Assembly: GCF_030812835.1 (NCBI RefSeq)
Contig: NZ_JAUSTM010000012.1
Coordinates: 1-64,000 of the forward strand
Direction: 5' to 3'
DNA: 64,000 bases
DNA from: Streptococcus moroccensis
GTDB taxonomy: Bacteria; Bacillota; Bacilli; Lactobacillales; Streptococcaceae
How positions within the stretch are numbered: position 1 is the first letter of the stretch; every line of letters starts with the position of its first letter. The position numbers and the translations under genes were made by a program. Shown one piece after another: positions 1-7,334 of the stretch. The notes under the pieces are model-generated. The model was given only the letters and a program-made list of their open reading frames with translations, had not been told where the DNA came from and made no database searches.

Positions 1-1
1 A

Positions 2-91
2 CAGGTCGCTTTCATCGAAAATTGGATCAATCATTATCCTAAGAAAATACTGAACTATTTGTCTCCTGCACAGTTTCTTAAAAATGGCTAA
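2..91 (+). CDS. IS30-type transposase, C-terminal end only (cut by window edge)
   Basis: An open frame enters from the left edge and stops at TAA 89-91. Its last residues include FIENWINHYPKKILNYLSP, which resembles the C-terminal end of IS30-family transposases of streptococci (IS1239-like). I see the match by eye only. Whether the upstream gene is intact lies outside the window. The frame ends about 150 bases before rpmB and may mark an insertion-sequence end next to it. Confidence 0.6.
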   Translation, partial: QVAFIENWINHYPKKILNYLSPAQFLKNG

Positions 92-156
92 CTTCATTTT
101 AGAACTTTCGACAATGTGCCGTTTTTTTATTTTTAAAATAAAAAAAGCAAATGTCC

Positions 157-185
157 TTGCTAAATAGGTAAGTTTCTGTTATACT
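157..185 (+). promoter_or_regulatory. rpmB promoter
   Basis: A -35 TTGCTA (157-162) and a -10 TATACT (180-185) are separated by 17 bases, followed by a good ribosome binding site (AGGAGGAAG) just before the rpmB start at 239. This is a sigma-A type promoter read directly from the sequence. Confidence 0.7.
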
Positions 186-238
186 ATTCAAGTATGTGGT
201 GAAAAACCCGTTAAATCAATCAGGAGGAAGATGTAAGA

Positions 239-427
239 ATGGCTAAAGTATGTTACTTTACAGGTCGTAAGACTGTATCAGGCAACAACCGCTCTCATGC
301 GATGAACCAAACTAAACGCACAGTTAAACCAAACCTTCAAAAAGTTACTGTTTTGATCGACGGTAAACCTAAAAAAGTTTGGGTTTCAGCACGTGCCCTT
401 AAATCAGGTAAAGTTGAACGCGTATAA
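239..427 (+). CDS. rpmB: 50S ribosomal protein L28
   Basis: The 62-residue basic protein begins [20 protein letters not shown] and matches bacterial L28 in length and sequence. L28 is a structural protein of the large ribosomal subunit. The N-terminal cysteine is a single residue, so this is probably the zinc-independent form. It is a single-gene unit with its own promoter and a terminator immediately after the stop. It lies between two insertion-sequence remnants, so its neighbourhood has been rearranged while the gene itself is intact. The ATG is preceded by a strong AGGAGG. Confidence 0.97.
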
Positions 428-435
428 GAAGCGAG

Positions 436-459
436 AACAGTCCGAAAGGGCTGTTTTTT
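436..459 (+). terminator. rpmB terminator
   Basis: AACAGTCC-GAAA-GGGCTGTT forms an 8-bp stem with a GAAA tetraloop, followed by a T run, starting 9 bases after the rpmB stop. This is a standard intrinsic terminator on the plus strand. Confidence 0.85.
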
Positions 460-475
460 GATGCCCGAAAACAGG

Positions 476-971
476 GCTCATTGTCAACTGTAGTGGGTGA
501 CTTATATCATGTACGAGAGAGAATCACGTTGGTTCTCTCTTTTTGCACGTTCAAAGCGATCAAAATTTTAGTTTTAAAGTTCTTGAAGTTCCTAAAACCA
601 AAGGCATTTCGTTTTATATCTTTGATCAGTTTATTAGTGGCTTCTAGTTTAGCGTTGGAATAAGGTAATTCTAGGGCATTAGTAATGTATTTTTTATATT
701 TTTTAAAGGTCTTAAAGACGGTTTGAAAGGTTGAGTTGACAGTGGTCATATCTTCTTCAATCAGTTCAAAAAAGTAAGTGTGGTTCTTCTGTTGAAAATG
801 GAATAAGAGCAGCTGATAAAGGTCATAGTAATAGCGGAGGTCTTTTAAGAAGGTTAGTGTTTTCTCAACGACATCCTTAGGTCTCAAGATCTGTCTAAAC
901 GTCCTCGAAAGGAATTCTAATTCAGTATCGAACGTGTTGCACTTGACTTGACAATATGCCATAAAATACAT
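476..971 (-). mobile_element. Remnant of an ISL3-family insertion sequence
   Basis: The region holds the 3' part of an ISL3-type transposase (stop side near 507). At 476-500 it has a sequence of the form GGCTCATTGTCAACTGTAGT followed by GGGTGA, which resembles the terminal repeat of streptococcal ISL3 elements. The other end and the N-terminal two-thirds of the transposase are absent, so the element cannot transpose by itself. Confidence 0.7.
507..971 (-). pseudogene. ISL3-family transposase, C-terminal fragment
   Basis: About 154 residues are open. The segment LELPYSNAKLEATNKLIKDI followed by KRNAFGFRNF is the conserved C-terminal block of ISL3/IS1193-type transposases (DDE_Tnp_ISL3). Full-length family members are about 400 or more residues, so this is a 5'-truncated remnant. 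The apparent Met start at 971 is probably not the original start. Recognisable homology begins around residue 8 and the DNA upstream (972-1120) carries no in-frame continuation that I can recognise. It probably has no function. Confidence 0.8.
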
Positions 972-1122
972 CCCACTAGTTGCTCGCTTCGCTAAATAAA
1001 CTCAAGGATGCTTGATGTATGATCCAGCCTCTTGATTAAGTAATGGCTAAAAACAAATGCTTTGTTTTTTCAATACTCAACCAATTAGATTAAAAATATT
1101 AGATTTTAGTGGCAAAATCATA

Positions 1123-1154
1123 TAAAAAAGGCTTATCCTTGCGGATAAACCTTG
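1123..1154 (-). terminator. fba terminator
   Basis: Read on the minus strand, AAGGTTTATCC-GCAA-GGATAAGCCTT forms an 11-bp stem (one G-U pair) followed by TTTTTAT, 24 bases after the fba stop. Confidence 0.88.
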
Positions 1155-1177
1155 ATTTAATCACGTATATGAGGAGA

Positions 1178-2059
1178 TTAAGCTTTGTTTGCTGAACCGA
1201 AGACATCGATACGGTCTTCAACAGCATCTTGAACGGCTTTAATACCTGGTGCCAAGAATTTACGTGGGTCGAAGAGCTTCTTCTTGTCATAACCAGCTTC
1301 ATCAGCATCGTATGCACGAGAGAATTCACGCGTAGCATTAGCAAATGCGATTTGACCTTCTGTGTTAACGTTAACTTTTGCTACACCAAGACGGATAGCT
1401 TCTTGGATTTGCTCATCAGGGATACCTGAACCACCGTGCAATACGATCGGGAATCCTGGAACTGCTTCAGTCAATTTCTTCAAGTGATCGAGGTCAAGAC
1501 CTTCCCAGTTTTCTGGGTAAGGGCCATGGATGTTACCAATACCAGCAGCCAAGAAGTCAATCCCTGTTTCAACCATAGCGATAGCATCTTCGATTGGTGC
1601 CAATTCACCTTTACCAACGATACCGTCTTCTTCACCACCGATGGTACCTACTTCAGCTTCTACTGAGATACCTTTAGAGTGAGCCAATTCAACGACTTCA
1701 CGCGCTTTTGCAAGGTTTTCTTCAACTGGAAGATGTGACCCATCAAACATGATTGAAGTGTAACCAGCTTCGATACACTCAAGAGAGTCTTCATAGTGAC
1801 CATGGTCAAGGTGAATCGCAACAGGAACAGTAATGTTCATTGACTCAACCAAGTTAGCGATTAAGTTGCGAGCGACTTTGTAACCACCCATGTACTTAGC
1901 AGCACCCATAGATGTTTGGATAAGAACTGGAGCTTTCTTGCTTTCCGCTGCACGTAAGATAGCTTGAGTCCACTCAAGGTTGTTTGTGTTAAATCCACCA
2001 ACAGCATAGCCGTTTTCACGAGCTGCTTTGACAAATTTTTCTGCTGAAACTAATGGCAT
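1178..2059 (-). CDS. fba: Class II fructose-1,6-bisphosphate aldolase
   Basis: The 293-residue protein is the zinc-dependent class II aldolase of glycolysis, which cleaves fructose-1,6-bisphosphate to glyceraldehyde-3-P and dihydroxyacetone-P. The metal and catalytic motifs are visible: HLDHG near residue 83, a glutamate-rich EAEVGTIGGEEDG near 135, the glycine-rich HGGSGIP near 208 and NVNTEGQ near 231. Length and start (MPLVSAEKFV) are those of streptococcal Fba. An AGGAGG lies before the ATG. It is monocistronic with its own promoter and terminator, as expected for a highly expressed glycolytic gene. Confidence 0.97.
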   Translation of the reverse strand: MPLVSAEKFVKAARENGYAVGGFNTNNLEWTQAILRAAESKKAPVLIQTSMGAAKYMGGYKVARNLIANLVESMNITVPVAIHLDHGHYEDSLECIEAGYTSIMFDGSHLPVEENLAKAREVVELAHSKGISVEAEVGTIGGEEDGIVGKGELAPIEDAIAMVETGIDFLAAGIGNIHGPYPENWEGLDLDHLKKLTEAVPGFPIVLHGGSGIPDEQIQEAIRLGVAKVNVNTEGQIAFANATREFSRAYDADEAGYDKKKLFDPRKFLAPGIKAVQDAVEDRIDVFGSANKA

Positions 2060-2111
2060 TTTAATAGCCTCCTCATAATTTTTGTGGTTTCTACCACTAC
2101 TCCATCATTTT

Positions 2112-2140
2112 ATCATAATTTTAAGATAATTTCCAGTCAA
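2112..2140 (-). promoter_or_regulatory. fba promoter
   Basis: On the minus strand TTGACT (2135-2140) and TATGAT (2112-2117) are spaced by 17 bases, about 50 bases upstream of the fba start. Confidence 0.7.
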
Positions 2141-2180
2141 TCATGTAACTTACTGAAAAAAAGCCAGCGATTTTAACGCA

Positions 2181-2208
2181 AAAAAGACCAGAACATCCGT
2201 TCTGGTCT
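2181..2208 (-). terminator. Terminator after tRNA-Leu
   Basis: The 10-bp perfect stem AGACCAGAAC / GTTCTGGTCT has a 4-base loop and is followed on the minus strand by TTTTTTG. It lies directly after the tRNA gene. Confidence 0.88.
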
Positions 2209-2212
2209 ACTC

Positions 2213-2298
2213 TGCGGAAAGGGGGACTTGAACCCCCACAGCCTAAAGCGGCCACAGGATCCTTAGTCCTGCGCGTCTGCCAATTCCGCCATTTCCGC
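2213..2298 (-). tRNA. tRNA-Leu (anticodon AAG)
   Basis: The 86-nt tRNA has a 7-bp acceptor stem GCGGAAA/TTTCCGC with discriminator A. The anticodon stem is CAGGA/TCCTG around loop CTAAGGA, giving anticodon AAG. It has the long variable arm typical of leucine tRNAs and a T arm GGGGG-TTCAAGT-CCCCC. No CCA is encoded. Anticodon A34 implies deamination to inosine to read CUU and CUC efficiently. The tadA gene for such an enzyme is also in this window. Confidence 0.93.
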
Positions 2299-2432
2299 TA
2301 ACAACAAAATCTATTCTATCAGGTCCCTACTAAATTGTCAATACTTTTATCTCATTTTATAGTAAGTCTTCCAGATATTTAGGTATATTAGCCAATATGC
2401 TATCTATATTTATAGAATAGATGACTAGTCCA

Positions 2433-2465
2433 AAAAACCAATAGGCTCGAGTTCCTACTGGTTTA
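2433..2465 (-). terminator. rpmH terminator
   Basis: On the minus strand AAACCAGTAGG and CCTATTGGTTT pair (one wobble) around an 8-base loop and run into TTTGG, 13 bases after the rpmH stop. Confidence 0.75.
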
Positions 2466-2477
2466 AACGTATCTATT

Positions 2478-2615
2478 TTAAGAAACCGCTAATACTTTAC
2501 GGCCTTTACGGCGACGAGCTGCTAATACGCGACGTCCGTTTTTTGTGGACATGCGGTTACGGAAACCATGTTTGCGAGCACGACGGATTTTACTTGGTTG
2601 AAATGTACGTTTCAC
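2478..2615 (-). CDS. rpmH: 50S ribosomal protein L34
   Basis: The 45-residue very basic protein starts at GTG (2613-2615), preceded by GAGGAGGTATTCACC. The sequence begins (V/M)[19 protein letters not shown] and continues [19 protein letters not shown], which is L34. It is shorter than most gene-finder cutoffs. In many bacteria rpmH abuts rnpA. Here rnpA is about 4.3 kb away with other genes between, which is the streptococcal arrangement. It has its own terminator. Confidence 0.95.
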   Translation of the reverse strand: MKRTFQPSKIRRARKHGFRNRMSTKNGRRVLAARRRKGRKVLAVS

Positions 2616-2871
2616 GGTGAATACCTCCTCTAGAATTTTCGTATTCGTTTAGCCGGCTATTTTGATCAGTTACTAAACATACTTTACCATTCTATCGGAA
2701 AGTCTACCATTTGTCAAGTTACGTGGCTAATTTTTTAAAACGAGCTATTGAAGATGAAATGCCATTTTGAACTGTAAACAACTAAAACGATTTCTTTCCA
2801 ATCTTCTAGCTTTCTAGACTTACTCGGCAAAAAGAGACCGAGCAAATGCTTGGCCTCTGGAGTTGGTTGGC

Positions 2872-3204
2872 TTATTTATCTTGAAGGTATTTTCTAAAGT
2901 CCTCAAGTTTTTCCTCAACGAGATTAATAACATCATCAATATTGGTTTGGGCTTTCTCAGAAGAAGCTGCTACTTTTTCTGAGACATTTTCACCGACGTG
3001 ACCAGCTTCATCAACGATAGAATCTGTGACATCTTTCAAACTTTCCGTTGCTGTATCAACATGATTAGAAGCAGATTTCAACACATCATCCTTAACATCA
3101 CCGATTTTTTTCTTTTGCTCTGGCGTTAAACGTAAGTAAGCCAGAGAAGCTGCTGTGGCAAGCAATCCCAACCCAAATAACACATTACTTTTCTTTTTAG
3201 TCAT
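2872..3204 (-). CDS. YtxH-like membrane-anchored stress protein
   Basis: The 110-residue protein has a short basic N-terminus and one hydrophobic segment (about residues 8-24, VLFGLGLLATAASLAYLRL). A long charged, mostly helical tail rich in D, E, K and V follows, with repeated amphipathic heptads (about 35-105). This is the layout of YtxH/general-stress family proteins. Their biochemical role is unknown. It is the last gene of a unit with a 39-aa peptide and a GntR/RCK_C regulator (26-base gap to the peptide stop). Envelope or osmotic stress is a plausible context, but that is inference. Confidence 0.7.
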   Translation of the reverse strand: MTKKKSNVLFGLGLLATAASLAYLRLTPEQKKKIGDVKDDVLKSASNHVDTATESLKDVTDSIVDEAGHVGENVSEKVAASSEKAQTNIDDVINLVEEKLEDFRKYLQDK

Positions 3205-3229
3205 GATAAACCTCTTTTTCTAATGCCCC

Positions 3230-3349
3230 TTACTGTTTTGTAGGAGTATCGTCTTCATCTTTTAACATCTGGCGGATTAATTGAATAGCGGGTAAAGCTA
3301 CACTAATGAGTTTTATAACATCCATAATTTTAATTTTGCGTCTGGCCAT
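3230..3349 (-). CDS. 39-residue small protein between BusR-like regulator and YtxH-like gene
   Basis: The start ATG at 3349 has GGAGCCTC upstream, and its first codons overlap the last codons of the upstream regulator gene by 20 bases, which suggests translational coupling. The peptide begins MARRKIKIMDVIKLISVALP and ends in an acidic tail (KDEDDTPTKQ). It has a basic head, a moderately hydrophobic amphipathic middle (VIKLISVALPAIQLI) and an acid tail. I do not recognise a named family. Membrane-surface association is possible. The conserved position in a three-gene unit supports a real gene. Confidence 0.65.
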   Translation of the reverse strand: MARRKIKIMDVIKLISVALPAIQLIRQMLKDEDDTPTKQ

Positions 3350-4022
3350 ATTGAGGCTCCTTTTCATTTAATAATTCTGACTGCGCTTGGTCAAAGAGCA
3401 GTTCCATTTGTTCCTGGGACTCCTCACTCCCAACAAAGTAAATCACATCACCTTGACGGGGAATCAGTTTTGGATTAGGAGATATTTTCAAGGTCTCATC
3501 CCGTGCCAAAGCAACAATGGTCGCACCACTATTTTGCCAGATATTTCTCTGAAGCAAGGAAACATTCGGTTCCTTCAATGGATTTTTTAAGACTAAGCGA
3601 TACAGTTGAAGAGCGAACTGCCCGCTTGACTTTTTAGCTTGTTGGAATAACTCTTCAAGAGCTTGTTCCAGTTTTAACATTTCCAGTCTTTGTGATTCCA
3701 GTTTTTCTTCAATATCTTGTCTTATAACAGCAAGGGAATGGTCCTGTTCATAACTCTGAACAAACGCCAATGCCTTATCTTGAGAAGTAATCCAAACACC
3801 GCTACCGTGTTTTGTTGTCACAATTTTGTGATCAGCTAAGATATTAATCCCTTTTCTAACGGTCTCTGGAGAAACATTAAAGAGAGAAGCAAGAGTTGTC
3901 CGTGATTTAATCTTTTGGCCAACCTTATAATCCCCTGTAGCAATCTTTTTAGCTACTGCAACAGCTATTTTCTGATACTTTGCAGTATTCCCCCAACTCC
4001 TACGCTGAACGGATTGATTCAT
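3330..4022 (-). CDS. GntR-type winged-helix regulator with C-terminal RCK_C domain (BusR-like)
   Basis: The protein is about 230 residues. A GntR-type winged helix (about 15-75) ends in the wing KHGSGVWITS. A coiled-coil linker follows (about 90-125, EEKLESQRLEMLKLEQALEE), then an RCK_C/TrkA_C-like ligand domain (about 140-215, with LIPRQGDVIYFVG). This is the architecture of BusR, the c-di-AMP-binding repressor of the BusAB glycine-betaine transporter in Streptococcus and Lactococcus. busAB is not adjacent here. The next genes are a 39-aa peptide and a YtxH-like protein. I choose ATG 4022 (AAGGTG six bases upstream) over the GTG at 4031. c-di-AMP binding is inferred from family resemblance. 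Confidence 0.75.
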   Translation of the reverse strand: MNQSVQRRSWGNTAKYQKIAVAVAKKIATGDYKVGQKIKSRTTLASLFNVSPETVRKGINILADHKIVTTKHGSGVWITSQDKALAFVQSYEQDHSLAVIRQDIEEKLESQRLEMLKLEQALEELFQQAKKSSGQFALQLYRLVLKNPLKEPNVSLLQRNIWQNSGATIVALARDETLKISPNPKLIPRQGDVIYFVGSEESQEQMELLFDQAQSELLNEKEPQYGQTQN

Positions 4023-4122
4023 AGCTAACACCTTCTCACTTTTTATATCAAACGTACAATAAACTACCTCTTTTTAATTTATTTTTATTTAAATCTAAAA
4101 AATTCTCTTAATATTATCAAGT

Positions 4123-4168
4123 AAAAAAGTAGGTTAGGTAAGGCAATCTGCCATCCCTTACCTACTTT
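4123..4168 (-). terminator. Terminator after the GlsB pair
   Basis: The perfect 9-bp stem TAGGTAAGG (4135-4143) / CCTTACCTA (4156-4164) is followed on the minus strand by ACTTTTTTAC. It lies 65 bases past the second GlsB-like gene. Confidence 0.8.
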
Positions 4169-4232
4169 ATATCAACTGAGATTTTTTTAAAGATAAGCAT
4201 CTAAAACTGTCTTATTCTTTTGTCGATATAGC

Positions 4233-4478
4233 TTACTTGTTGCGTCCCAAGACAAAGGACACTACTAAGACTACGATTACCGCACCTAGGATTGATGGAA
4301 AGACTGCCATGCCTGCTAAGACTGGTCCCCATGAACCAAAGAGGGCTTGGCCAAGGGCTGAACCCACAAGACCAGCGACAATGTTAGCAATCCAGCCCAT
4401 GGAACCACCTTTATTGGTTAAGGCTCCTGCAATGACTCCAATAAGTGCTCCAACGATTAGTGACCATAATAAACCCAT
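4233..4478 (-). CDS. GlsB/YeaQ/YmgE-family membrane stress protein (copy 2)
   Basis: The 81-residue very hydrophobic protein has three predicted membrane segments and glycine-rich packing (MGLLWSLIVGALIGVIAGAL at the start, FVLGRNK at the end). It belongs to the transglycosylase-associated/GlsB family, implicated in general and bile stress in enterococci. The exact role is unknown. It is a near-identical tandem paralogue of the gene at 4571-4816, with only a handful of substitutions (for example ALGQALF against AVGQSLF). It has its own AGAGAGGAA ribosome binding site and a 92-base gap to the first copy. Confidence 0.85.
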   Translation of the reverse strand: MGLLWSLIVGALIGVIAGALTNKGGSMGWIANIVAGLVGSALGQALFGSWGPVLAGMAVFPSILGAVIVVLVVSFVLGRNK

Positions 4479-4570
4479 AACGAGTTCCTCTCTTTCTTGT
4501 TCAACACATCTCTTATGATGCTTCTGTTAGAACTACTTTAACTTTGTTAAGTTATATCGTTCCTGATACC

Positions 4571-4816
4571 TTATTTGCTGCGTCCCAACACAAAGGATAC
4601 AACTAAGACGACAATAACCGCACCTAGAATTGATGGAACTAGTGCCATTCCTGCCAAGGCTGGTCCCCATGAACCAAACAGTGATTGTCCAACTGCTGAT
4701 CCAACAAGACCAGCGACAATATTAGCAATCCAACCCATAGAGCCACCTTTATTGGTTAAGGCTCCTGCAATGACTCCAATAAGTGCTCCGACGATTAGTG
4801 ACCATAATAAACCCAT
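4571..4816 (-). CDS. GlsB/YeaQ/YmgE-family membrane stress protein (copy 1)
   Basis: The 81 residues and topology match the downstream copy: hydrophobic segments at about 5-22, 28-46 and 55-76, ending FVLGRSK. The strong ribosome binding site GGGAGG lies before ATG 4816. It is the first gene of the pair, and the long upstream inverted repeat (4866-4925) lies in its leader or promoter region. Near identity of the two proteins over their full length indicates recent tandem duplication or gene conversion. Confidence 0.85.
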   Translation of the reverse strand: MGLLWSLIVGALIGVIAGALTNKGGSMGWIANIVAGLVGSAVGQSLFGSWGPALAGMALVPSILGAVIVVLVVSFVLGRSK

Positions 4817-4865
4817 AGGTCCTACCTCCCTTTCTGATGCTTTGCATCTGCTTCTGAAATAGTTT

Positions 4866-4925
4866 AGAAATAAATGGTCTAAGCAGAACCACTCATTTCC
4901 AAAGTGACCACACTTATTTATTTCT
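4866..4925. repeat. Interrupted inverted repeat upstream of the GlsB pair
   Basis: AGAAATAAATGGTC (4866-4879) is matched by GACC (4906-4909), a 6-base bulge, then ATTTATTTCT (4916-4925), giving 14 paired bases around a 26-base loop. It lies 50-110 bases before the first GlsB-type start. It could be an operator or a structured 5' leader. Which one is unknown. Confidence 0.45.
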
Positions 4926-5023
4926 ATGTTGTTAGTTTATCCTATTTTGGTTAAAAAAGCAAGAGGAAACGCTCACAATTTTAAAAAAAGTTTAAAATTT
5001 CTTTTTCGTCTGTTAATCCACTG

Positions 5024-5058
5024 AAAAAAATGAACCTGAGACTCTGGTCCCAAGTTCA
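5024..5058 (-). terminator. Terminator of the rnpA-yidC-jag unit
   Basis: On the minus strand TGAACTTG and CAGGTTCA pair (one wobble) around an inner region and are followed by TTTTTTTC. It begins 7 bases beyond the jag stop. Confidence 0.75.
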
Positions 5059-5064
5059 CTTTTT

Positions 5065-6042
5065 CTAGATATCTTGACCGTCAACGTCAATCACGACGTA
5101 ACGGTGCGGTTCGTTTCCTTCAGAATAGGAAGTCACCCCATCAATTTTGGAAACAATGCGGTGAATCATTTTACGCTCATTATTTGACATAGGATCCGTA
5201 TGGTAGGCTGAGCCTGTTTCCAGCACTTTATCTACTACTTTTTGAGCATAGCCTTGCAAGACTTCTGCACGGTGTTCGGCGTAATCATTAACATTGACCG
5301 TGATATAGAAGTTTCTGGCGTAATTATTATAGATATAATTTTGCGCTAATAATTGCAATGCTTTAAGCACTTTCCCATGATAGCCGATGACACGACCTGG
5401 TTCATTTGTTTCTACTTGAACACTAATAGACCTGTGGCTATGGGTGACATCTAACTCTGCCTCAACATCCATCCCATCTAGGATTGTCTGGAGATAGCTA
5501 GAAACTTCGCTAGCTACCGTCTCGACCTTATATGAAGGCTCTGTGGAAATCTGTTCTACTAGCTCAGAACTCTTTTGTTCCGAATCTGATGCTTCTTGGA
5601 TCGTGAAATCAGAAGTCGATCGGTTATCTATTTCTTGTAAAATAGCTGTCTGTCCAGTTTCTTCAAGTATAGTAGTTGCAGGCTTGTCATTTTTCAAAAT
5701 TTGAGCCTTGACGTCTTCGTCAACCAACTCCCCTTCTTTCTCGGCTTTTTTGACAGCAGCAACCACTCGGCTGAGGTCACGGGTCTCTTCACTGACACTC
5801 TTGACTGGGGCATTTTTTTGGTTAACTTCATCAGGAACACCACGAACAGCCTGCTGGTCAGCTTTCTGAACAGTTGTTTCTTTAATTGCCTCTACTTCTA
5901 CTTGAGCTGGTTTTTTGCCAATCCCAAGGAAACCTTTTTTCTCACGCGCAACAACAGTGATATGAGCCTTATGACGTGGAATCTGCAGTTCCCTTAATCC
6001 GGCCTGAATCGCTTCTTCTACTGTACTTCCTGTGAATAACAT
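5065..6042 (-). CDS. jag: RNA-binding protein Jag/KhpB
   Basis: The 325-residue cytoplasmic RNA-binding protein has a Jag_N domain (about 1-50, with GFLGIGKKPA), a long acidic low-complexity linker (about 60-185), a KH domain (about 195-255, EPGRVIGYHGKVLKALQLLA) and an R3H domain (about 262-323, ending in EPHRYVVIDV). In pneumococcus KhpB/EloR pairs with KhpA and controls cell elongation and division. It follows yidC by 18 bases with AGGAG before ATG 6042, as in other streptococci. Confidence 0.95.
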   Translation of the reverse strand: MLFTGSTVEEAIQAGLRELQIPRHKAHITVVAREKKGFLGIGKKPAQVEVEAIKETTVQKADQQAVRGVPDEVNQKNAPVKSVSEETRDLSRVVAAVKKAEKEGELVDEDVKAQILKNDKPATTILEETGQTAILQEIDNRSTSDFTIQEASDSEQKSSELVEQISTEPSYKVETVASEVSSYLQTILDGMDVEAELDVTHSHRSISVQVETNEPGRVIGYHGKVLKALQLLAQNYIYNNYARNFYITVNVNDYAEHRAEVLQGYAQKVVDKVLETGSAYHTDPMSNNERKMIHRIVSKIDGVTSYSEGNEPHRYVVIDVDGQDI

Positions 6043-6060
6043 AAGAATTCTCCTAGCTTA

Positions 6061-6885
6061 TTATTTTCTTTTTTTCAATGCTTTTTTCTGGGCACGACGA
6101 ATCTTGGCTTGACGCTCTTTTTCTTCTCTACGTTTCTCTTCCCGCTCTGCTATGATTTTAAAAGGATTGTTAAAGAGCAATGTTTGGAATACTTGGTAAG
6201 CATTGCTGACGGTCCAGTACAAGGCAACCCCGCTAGATGCTGATACAGCAAAGAAGAAAATCATGATTGGAAATCCGTAGGTCATCACTGACATCATCCC
6301 ATTTTTTTCTAATTGAGCCTTATTCATCAACCAAGAACTTAGGAAGGTGAAAATCGCTGCTAGCACCGGAAGGACATACGTCGGATCTTGTTCACTAAGA
6401 TTGAGCCAGAGAAAATGCCCTGTCCTTAAGAATTCTACCCGACTGAGGGCTTGAAATAGCGCCATCAATATTGGGAGCTGAATAAAGGTTGGAATCATCG
6501 AAGCCATCGGGTTGACTCCTGCTTCCTTGTAAAGGCGCTGGGTTTCCTCGTTAAGAAGGGTCATGTCTTCTCGACTAGGATACTTTTCCTTTAATTCTTT
6601 TAGTTGCGGTTGAAGCTCCTGCATTTTTCGACTAGATGCGATCTGCATCTTGGATAAAGGCAACAGTAAGGTTCGAATTAAAATGGTAAAGAGGATAATA
6701 CCTATTCCAATACTACCACCAAAGCTTAAAAAGCGGATGGCTTCAGCAAAATAATAAACAAACTGGTTCCAAAAACCCGTTGATTCACTCGTAATCATTG
6801 ATTGATTGGCCGGGGTCTGCGCACATGCTGATAAAAAGAGGGCGCTTCCTGCCAATAAAGTCATCAGCTTAGTCGTTCGTTTCAA
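6061..6885 (-). CDS. yidC: Membrane protein insertase YidC (lipoprotein form)
   Basis: YidC inserts and folds membrane proteins at the Sec exit or alone. The N-terminus has a lipoprotein signal ([14 protein letters not shown], lipid on the Cys). Five hydrophobic segments and a basic C-terminal tail ([12 protein letters not shown]) follow, typical of Gram-positive YidC1. I prefer TTG at 6885, which has AGGAAGAG seven bases upstream, giving 274 residues. An ATG at 6915 in the same frame lacks a ribosome binding site. Either start overlaps the end of rnpA, so the two are translationally linked. Confidence 0.9.
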   Translation of the reverse strand: MKRTTKLMTLLAGSALFLSACAQTPANQSMITSESTGFWNQFVYYFAEAIRFLSFGGSIGIGIILFTILIRTLLLPLSKMQIASSRKMQELQPQLKELKEKYPSREDMTLLNEETQRLYKEAGVNPMASMIPTFIQLPILMALFQALSRVEFLRTGHFLWLNLSEQDPTYVLPVLAAIFTFLSSWLMNKAQLEKNGMMSVMTYGFPIMIFFFAVSASSGVALYWTVSNAYQVFQTLLFNNPFKIIAEREEKRREEKERQAKIRRAQKKALKKRK

Positions 6886-7252
6886 AGTCTCTTCCTTCTT
6901 CTTGTTCTTCTTCATATAAATTAGCTAGTTTTAATACATGCAATAGATTTTTCTCAATCTCGTGATAGTTCAAGTCTTCAACGCCTTTTCGGGCAATCAG
7001 AACAAAATCCTCAGCCTTGATTTGTTGGCGATGCGTGATCAAAACATGTCTCATCAGGCGTTTAATCTGATTTCTCACCACCGCATTGCCTAATTTTTTA
7101 CTGACTGATAAGCCGACGCGAAAGTGTTTTTGCTCTGTCTCTAAATGGTAAAGGACGAACTTGCGATTGGCGATGTTTTGACCTTGCTTGAAAATAGCTG
7201 AAAAATCTTTTTCACGTTTGACACGATAACTCTTCTTCAAAAGATCCTCCAT
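6869..7252 (-). CDS. rnpA: Ribonuclease P protein component
   Basis: The 127-residue basic protein is the protein subunit of RNase P, which matures tRNA 5' ends together with the RNA component. The signature is present: RKFVLYHL (about 31), [20 protein letters not shown] (about 47-66) and the RNR-like stretch RLMRHV. It is first gene of rnpA-yidC-jag with its own promoter. The acidic tail ([14 protein letters not shown]) is where the next gene overlaps. Confidence 0.95.
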   Translation of the reverse strand: MEDLLKKSYRVKREKDFSAIFKQGQNIANRKFVLYHLETEQKHFRVGLSVSKKLGNAVVRNQIKRLMRHVLITHRQQIKAEDFVLIARKGVEDLNYHEIEKNLLHVLKLANLYEEEQEEGRDFETND

Positions 7253-7269
7253 CTGACAATTACCTTATC

Positions 7270-7297
7270 ATTATATCACATTTTACAAAAAAGCCAA
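7270..7297 (-). promoter_or_regulatory. rnpA promoter
   Basis: On the minus strand a perfect -10 TATAAT (7270-7275) is preceded at 16 bases by TTGGCT (7292-7297). The -35 overlaps the argH terminator stem, so the two signals share bases. Confidence 0.6.
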
Positions 7298-7323
7298 GAA
7301 TCCTTACAAATTCTTGACTTTTT
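7287..7323 (-). terminator. argH terminator
   Basis: On the minus strand AAAAAGTCAAGAAT pairs with ATTCTTGGCTTTTT (one wobble) around an 8-base loop, ending in a T run, 12 bases after the argH stop. Confidence 0.8.
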
Positions 7324-7334
7324 CTTCTATATTT

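Noticed and set aside
481..663. A plus-strand 60-residue frame over the ISL3 remnant
   Set aside because: It is the antisense of the transposase fragment and has no ribosome site.
972..1122. Possible further IS or coding sequence upstream of the ISL3 fragment
   Set aside because: Short frames on the minus strand could not be tied to any family by eye, so no feature was assigned.
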